From the NCBI GenBank assembly GCA_902761395.1, contig CACWKJ010000036.1:1-9108 (forward strand): DNA of 9,108 bases. Direction: 5' to 3'. The notes beneath the pieces are model-generated. The model worked only from the letters and a program-made list of their open reading frames with translations, did not search any database and was not told where the DNA came from. Origin of the DNA: an uncultured Elusimicrobium sp. (lineage in GTDB: Bacteria; Elusimicrobiota; Endomicrobiia; Endomicrobiales; Endomicrobiaceae). The position numbers and the translations under genes were made by a program. This document shows positions 6,367-9,108 of the stretch, piece after piece; the stretch's first letter is position 1, and each line of letters begins with the position of its first letter.

Positions 6367-7773
6367 ATGGAAAACTTTTATTTAATGGATTTAATAAATG
6401 CAGTAAACGGTTCTTTTGTAATAGGTAACCCCCACCTTCCGATAAATGAAATAGGTATAGATACCAGGACAATAAAACAAGATTCTTTGTTTTTCGCAAT
6501 AAAAGGTAAAAGTTTGGATGGCCATGATTATATCAGAGAAGCTATAGAAAAAAAAGTATCGGCTATTGTTTATTCCAGAGACGATATTAATTTTGAAAAT
6601 CTGTTTCCCACATTACCATCGTTGGTAAAAGTTAAAGATACTTCTATTGCATTAGAACAACTTGCTAAAGCATACAGAAAAAGATTCAATCTTTTGCATT
6701 CCGTTGCAATCACAGGCTCAAACGGAAAAACAACAACCAAAGAAATGTTAGCATCAATTTTCAGACAGAAAGGCAAAACATTATCCAACCAAGGAAACTT
6801 TAACAACAGAATAGGAGTTCCTTTGACCGTATTTAATCTTACAAGTGACACCGAATATGCAGCATTCGAAATAGGAACTTCCGAATTCGGTGAAATAAAA
6901 GTTTTAACGGATATCATAGCTCCGCATTGCGGAATAATAACCAATATCGGCAGTTCGCATTTGGAATTTTTTAAAACTCCCGAAAATGTTTTAAAAGAAA
7001 AAAGAACTTTAATAGACGGTATAGATGATGACGGTTTTATAGTATTAAACAACGAGAATACATATTTAAAATCAATCATTCCCCAAACAACAAAAAAAGT
7101 TATAACCTTCGGTTTATACAACGGATCTGACGTTTATGCAAAAAATATAAAATTGTGGTTGGACAAACCTGTTTTCGATATGTATATCGACGGAGAAAAA
7201 GAAACTATAGAACTCCCTATAAAAGGTAAATTCAATATTTTTAACGCATTGGGTGCGGCTGCAGTTGCATATGGTTTAGGATTTTCTTTTCAGGAAATAA
7301 AAGACGGACTTGCAACTTGTACTCCTCCGAAAATGAGAATGCAAGCTTATACATTGGCTAACGGAGCCGTCGTCGTAAACGATGCTTACAATGCAAACCC
7401 GACTTCAATGCAGGTATCAATAAACAGTCTTTCACAATCTTATCCGAACAGAGATGTAATTTTGGTTTTAGGTGATATGTTGGAATTAGGAGAAAATTCC
7501 GCAGACTATCACGCACAGTTGGGCAAATACATAAATTCATTACCCAATATTAAAGCCGTTTATTTGTTTGGAGATTTGGTTAATTATTTAAAAAGTGAAC
7601 TTACTGATAAGAAATCAAAATTTTTCATATCAAAAACTATTCTTTGTGAAGAATTAATTCAAGATATAACGGGAAACTCATTGATATTCATAAAAGGATC
7701 AAGAGGTATGAAACTTGATGAAATTTACAATGAAGTAATTACCGTTGATAAAATAAAAAGAGGAATAAAATAA
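6367..7773 (+). CDS. murF: UDP-MurNAc-tripeptide:D-alanyl-D-alanine ligase MurF
   Basis: MurF adds D-Ala-D-Ala to the UDP-MurNAc tripeptide, completing the cytoplasmic pentapeptide precursor. The 468-residue protein shows the N-terminal domain with GIDTRTI (30-36), P-loop TGSNGKTTT (116-124), NFNNRIGVP (144-152), FEIGTSEFGEI (167-177), NIGSSHLEFF (193-202), the probable carbamylated Lys near 210-212, FNIFNALGAAAVA (289-301), NDAYNANPTS (338-347), LGDMLELG (368-375) and KGSRGM (443-448). NDAYNANP is diagnostic of MurF among Mur ligases. The expected acidic residue two positions after the carbamylated Lys is Thr214 in my alignment by eye, which may be a misalignment. It lies 6 nt after murE, with AGG at 6355-6357 as a Shine-Dalgarno site inside the end of murE. 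Confidence 0.96.
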   Translation: MENFYLMDLINAVNGSFVIGNPHLPINEIGIDTRTIKQDSLFFAIKGKSLDGHDYIREAIEKKVSAIVYSRDDINFENLFPTLPSLVKVKDTSIALEQLAKAYRKRFNLLHSVAITGSNGKTTTKEMLASIFRQKGKTLSNQGNFNNRIGVPLTVFNLTSDTEYAAFEIGTSEFGEIKVLTDIIAPHCGIITNIGSSHLEFFKTPENVLKEKRTLIDGIDDDGFIVLNNENTYLKSIIPQTTKKVITFGLYNGSDVYAKNIKLWLDKPVFDMYIDGEKETIELPIKGKFNIFNALGAAAVAYGLGFSFQEIKDGLATCTPPKMRMQAYTLANGAVVVNDAYNANPTSMQVSINSLSQSYPNRDVILVLGDMLELGENSADYHAQLGKYINSLPNIKAVYLFGDLVNYLKSELTDKKSKFFISKTILCEELIQDITGNSLIFIKGSRGMKLDEIYNEVITVDKIKRGIK

Positions 7774-7774
7774 T

Positions 7775-8848
7775 ATGTTCTATCATATTTTTTACACATT
7801 ACTCGACATAAACATTTTTCAGTACATAACTTTCAGGGCCGGCGGAGCAATTTTAACGAGTTTAATAATAACTTTTGTTATAGCACCGATTATTATAAGA
7901 AACTTAAAAAAATATAAAATAGGTCAAACGGTAAGAGATGACGGTCCAAAGACACATCAAGTAAAATCCGGAACCACAACTATGGGCGGAATAATAATAA
8001 TAATATCTTTATTAATATCAACTCTTTTGTGGGCAAGATTAGACAATAACTTCATTTTATGGTTAATAGCGGCAACAATGTATTTCGGAATGATAGGTTT
8101 TGTTGATGATTATTTAAAGTTAGTGAAGAAAAACCCTAAAGGATTATCGGCAAGAAAAAAAATGTTGTTTCAATCAATATTTGCGATATGTGTGATAATA
8201 TATTTATATTTTTATCCTACAAATTCACAATTTGCAACTTCATTGAATATCCCCTACTTAAAAACAACCTTTGTGGAAATGTCTTTCTTATATTTTGCAT
8301 TGATATTCTTAGTTATAGTCGGAAGTTCGAATGCCGTTAATTTAACCGATGGTCTTGATGGCCTTGCAATAGGAAACATTATAATAGCAGCTTTAACTTT
8401 GGCTGTATTTTCTTATTTAATAGGTCACTCTCACATAAGTTCCTATTTAAAAGTTCCATATGTTGCCGGTGCAGGAGAAATTTCAGTATTTTTAACGGCA
8501 CTTTTCGGTTCGGGTTTAGGCTTTTTATGGTACAATTCATATCCGGCAGAAATATTTATGGGAGATACGGGAAGCTTGTGCTTGGGCGGTCTTTTAGGTT
8601 TAGCTGCAGTATTTATAAAACAAGAACTTATTCTTTTTATAGTAGGAGGAATATTTGTAGCGGAAGCATTATCTGTTATGATACAAGTTTCTGTTTTCAA
8701 AAGAACTCAAAAAAGAGTTTTTAGGATGGCACCTTTACATCATCATTTTGAGTTAGGTGGCCTCGCAGAAACAAAAGTAACGATAAGATTTTGGATTGTA
8801 AGTATTATTCTTGCAATTATAGCGATATCTTCTCTCAAATTAAGATAA
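7775..8848 (+). CDS. mraY: Phospho-N-acetylmuramoyl-pentapeptide-transferase MraY
   Basis: MraY is the integral membrane enzyme that transfers phospho-MurNAc-pentapeptide to undecaprenyl phosphate, making lipid I. The 357 residues form a polytopic protein of about ten membrane segments, starting at about 22-42, with the usual cytoplasmic loop motifs: DDGPKTHQVKSGTTTMGG (55-72), the catalytic GFVDDYLK (108-115; D111 and D112), NLTDGLDGLA (189-198), EIFMGDTGSL (259-268; D264) and MAPLHHHFELGG (318-329; H322-H324). Length matches the family (about 320-370). It starts 1 nt after the murF stop, with AGAGGA (7759-7764) upstream as a Shine-Dalgarno site. Its place between murF and murD is the classic dcw order. 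Confidence 0.97.
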   Translation: MFYHIFYTLLDINIFQYITFRAGGAILTSLIITFVIAPIIIRNLKKYKIGQTVRDDGPKTHQVKSGTTTMGGIIIIISLLISTLLWARLDNNFILWLIAATMYFGMIGFVDDYLKLVKKNPKGLSARKKMLFQSIFAICVIIYLYFYPTNSQFATSLNIPYLKTTFVEMSFLYFALIFLVIVGSSNAVNLTDGLDGLAIGNIIIAALTLAVFSYLIGHSHISSYLKVPYVAGAGEISVFLTALFGSGLGFLWYNSYPAEIFMGDTGSLCLGGLLGLAAVFIKQELILFIVGGIFVAEALSVMIQVSVFKRTQKRVFRMAPLHHHFELGGLAETKVTIRFWIVSIILAIIAISSLKLR

Positions 8849-8852
8849 AGAA

Positions 8853-9108
8853 ATGATAAAAAACAATGGTATCAAAATAGCGGTTTTAGGGTTAGGAAAG
8901 TCCGGTATTGCCTGCGCAAATTTGGCAATAAGCAAAGGTTATTCAGTATTTGCAAGTGATAGCGGTAAAGTAAGAACACATAAACAAATGAATTTAAACA
9001 AAAAAGTGGAAGTTGAGTTCGGTAAACATTCTTCAAAAATTCTTGAAAGCGATATAATAATAAAAAGTCCCGGATTACCTAATGAACTTGAAATTCTTAA
9101 ACAGGCAA
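8853..9108 (+). CDS. murD: UDP-MurNAc-L-alanine:D-glutamate ligase MurD, N-terminal part only
   Basis: MurD adds D-Glu to UDP-MurNAc-L-Ala in the cytoplasm. Only 85 codons are in the window; the family is about 440-460 residues. They form the N-terminal Rossmann-like UDP-binding domain: IAVLGLGKSGIACANLA (9-25) is the glycine-rich motif, followed by GYSVFASDS (29-37) and DIIIKSPGLP (68-77), the usual SPG(I/L) block of MurD. The P-loop would lie beyond the edge. The start lies 4 nt after the mraY stop, with only a weak Shine-Dalgarno sequence, which suggests coupling to mraY translation. Confidence 0.93.
   Translation, partial: MIKNNGIKIAVLGLGKSGIACANLAISKGYSVFASDSGKVRTHKQMNLNKKVEVEFGKHSSKILESDIIIKSPGLPNELEILKQA

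Noticed and set aside
6570..7121. 183-codon open frame on the minus strand inside murF
   Set aside because: It is fully antisense to a well-supported Mur ligase domain, has no ribosome-binding site or family motif, and is explained by the low stop density opposite AT-rich coding DNA.
8527..8724. 65-codon plus-strand open frame within mraY
   Set aside because: It is out of frame with the conserved MraY catalytic motifs and has no supporting features.

Overview
This window is about 9.1 kb of low-GC bacterial chromosome holding housekeeping genes: the front half of a division and cell wall (dcw) cluster, preceded by a C4 zinc-ribbon gene, the RNase P RNA gene and a divergent thymidylate kinase gene. 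TGA and TAA both act as stops, so the code is standard. The DNPR motif in MurE points to a meso-diaminopimelate peptidoglycan. The very low GC, dominant AGA arginine codons and tight packing fit a host-associated or reduced genome. An Endomicrobium-like member of the Elusimicrobiota is one possibility, but no taxon can be fixed from this sequence alone.

Layout. Positions 1-614 (minus) carry tmk, cut only at its C-terminus by the window edge. Positions 615-744 are a short divergent intergenic region with one good sigma-70-type promoter on each strand. From 745 everything reads on the plus strand: a coiled-coil/zinc-ribbon protein (813-1448 as an intact frame, with its apparent natural start at 745 in another frame), rnpB (about 1449-1787, starting directly after the previous stop codon), then rsmH (1811), ftsL (2692), ftsI (2960), murE (4873), murF (6367), mraY (7775) and a truncated murD (8853 to the edge). 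The protein genes from rsmH onward overlap or are separated by at most 6 nt, so they look like one translationally coupled operon. No terminator is visible after the promoter at 684-712, so that promoter could drive the whole plus-strand series.

How the genes work together. RsmH methylates 16S rRNA. FtsL and FtsI are septal division proteins: a membrane scaffold and the transpeptidase. MurE, MurF, MraY and MurD are successive peptidoglycan precursor enzymes: MurD adds D-Glu, MurE adds the diamino acid, MurF adds D-Ala-D-Ala, and MraY moves the product to the lipid carrier. RNase P RNA matures tRNA 5' ends, and Tmk makes dTDP.

I see no mobile element, CRISPR array, defence system or clearly new system. 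The points worth a second look are: the likely 1-nt frameshift at the start of the zinc-ribbon gene; an RNase P RNA wedged between two coding genes where mraZ often sits, and apparently lacking the P15-P17 region with its GGU motif for tRNA CCA; a hairpin over the rsmH ribosome-binding region; a near-leaderless tmk; and a charged helical insertion in FtsI.
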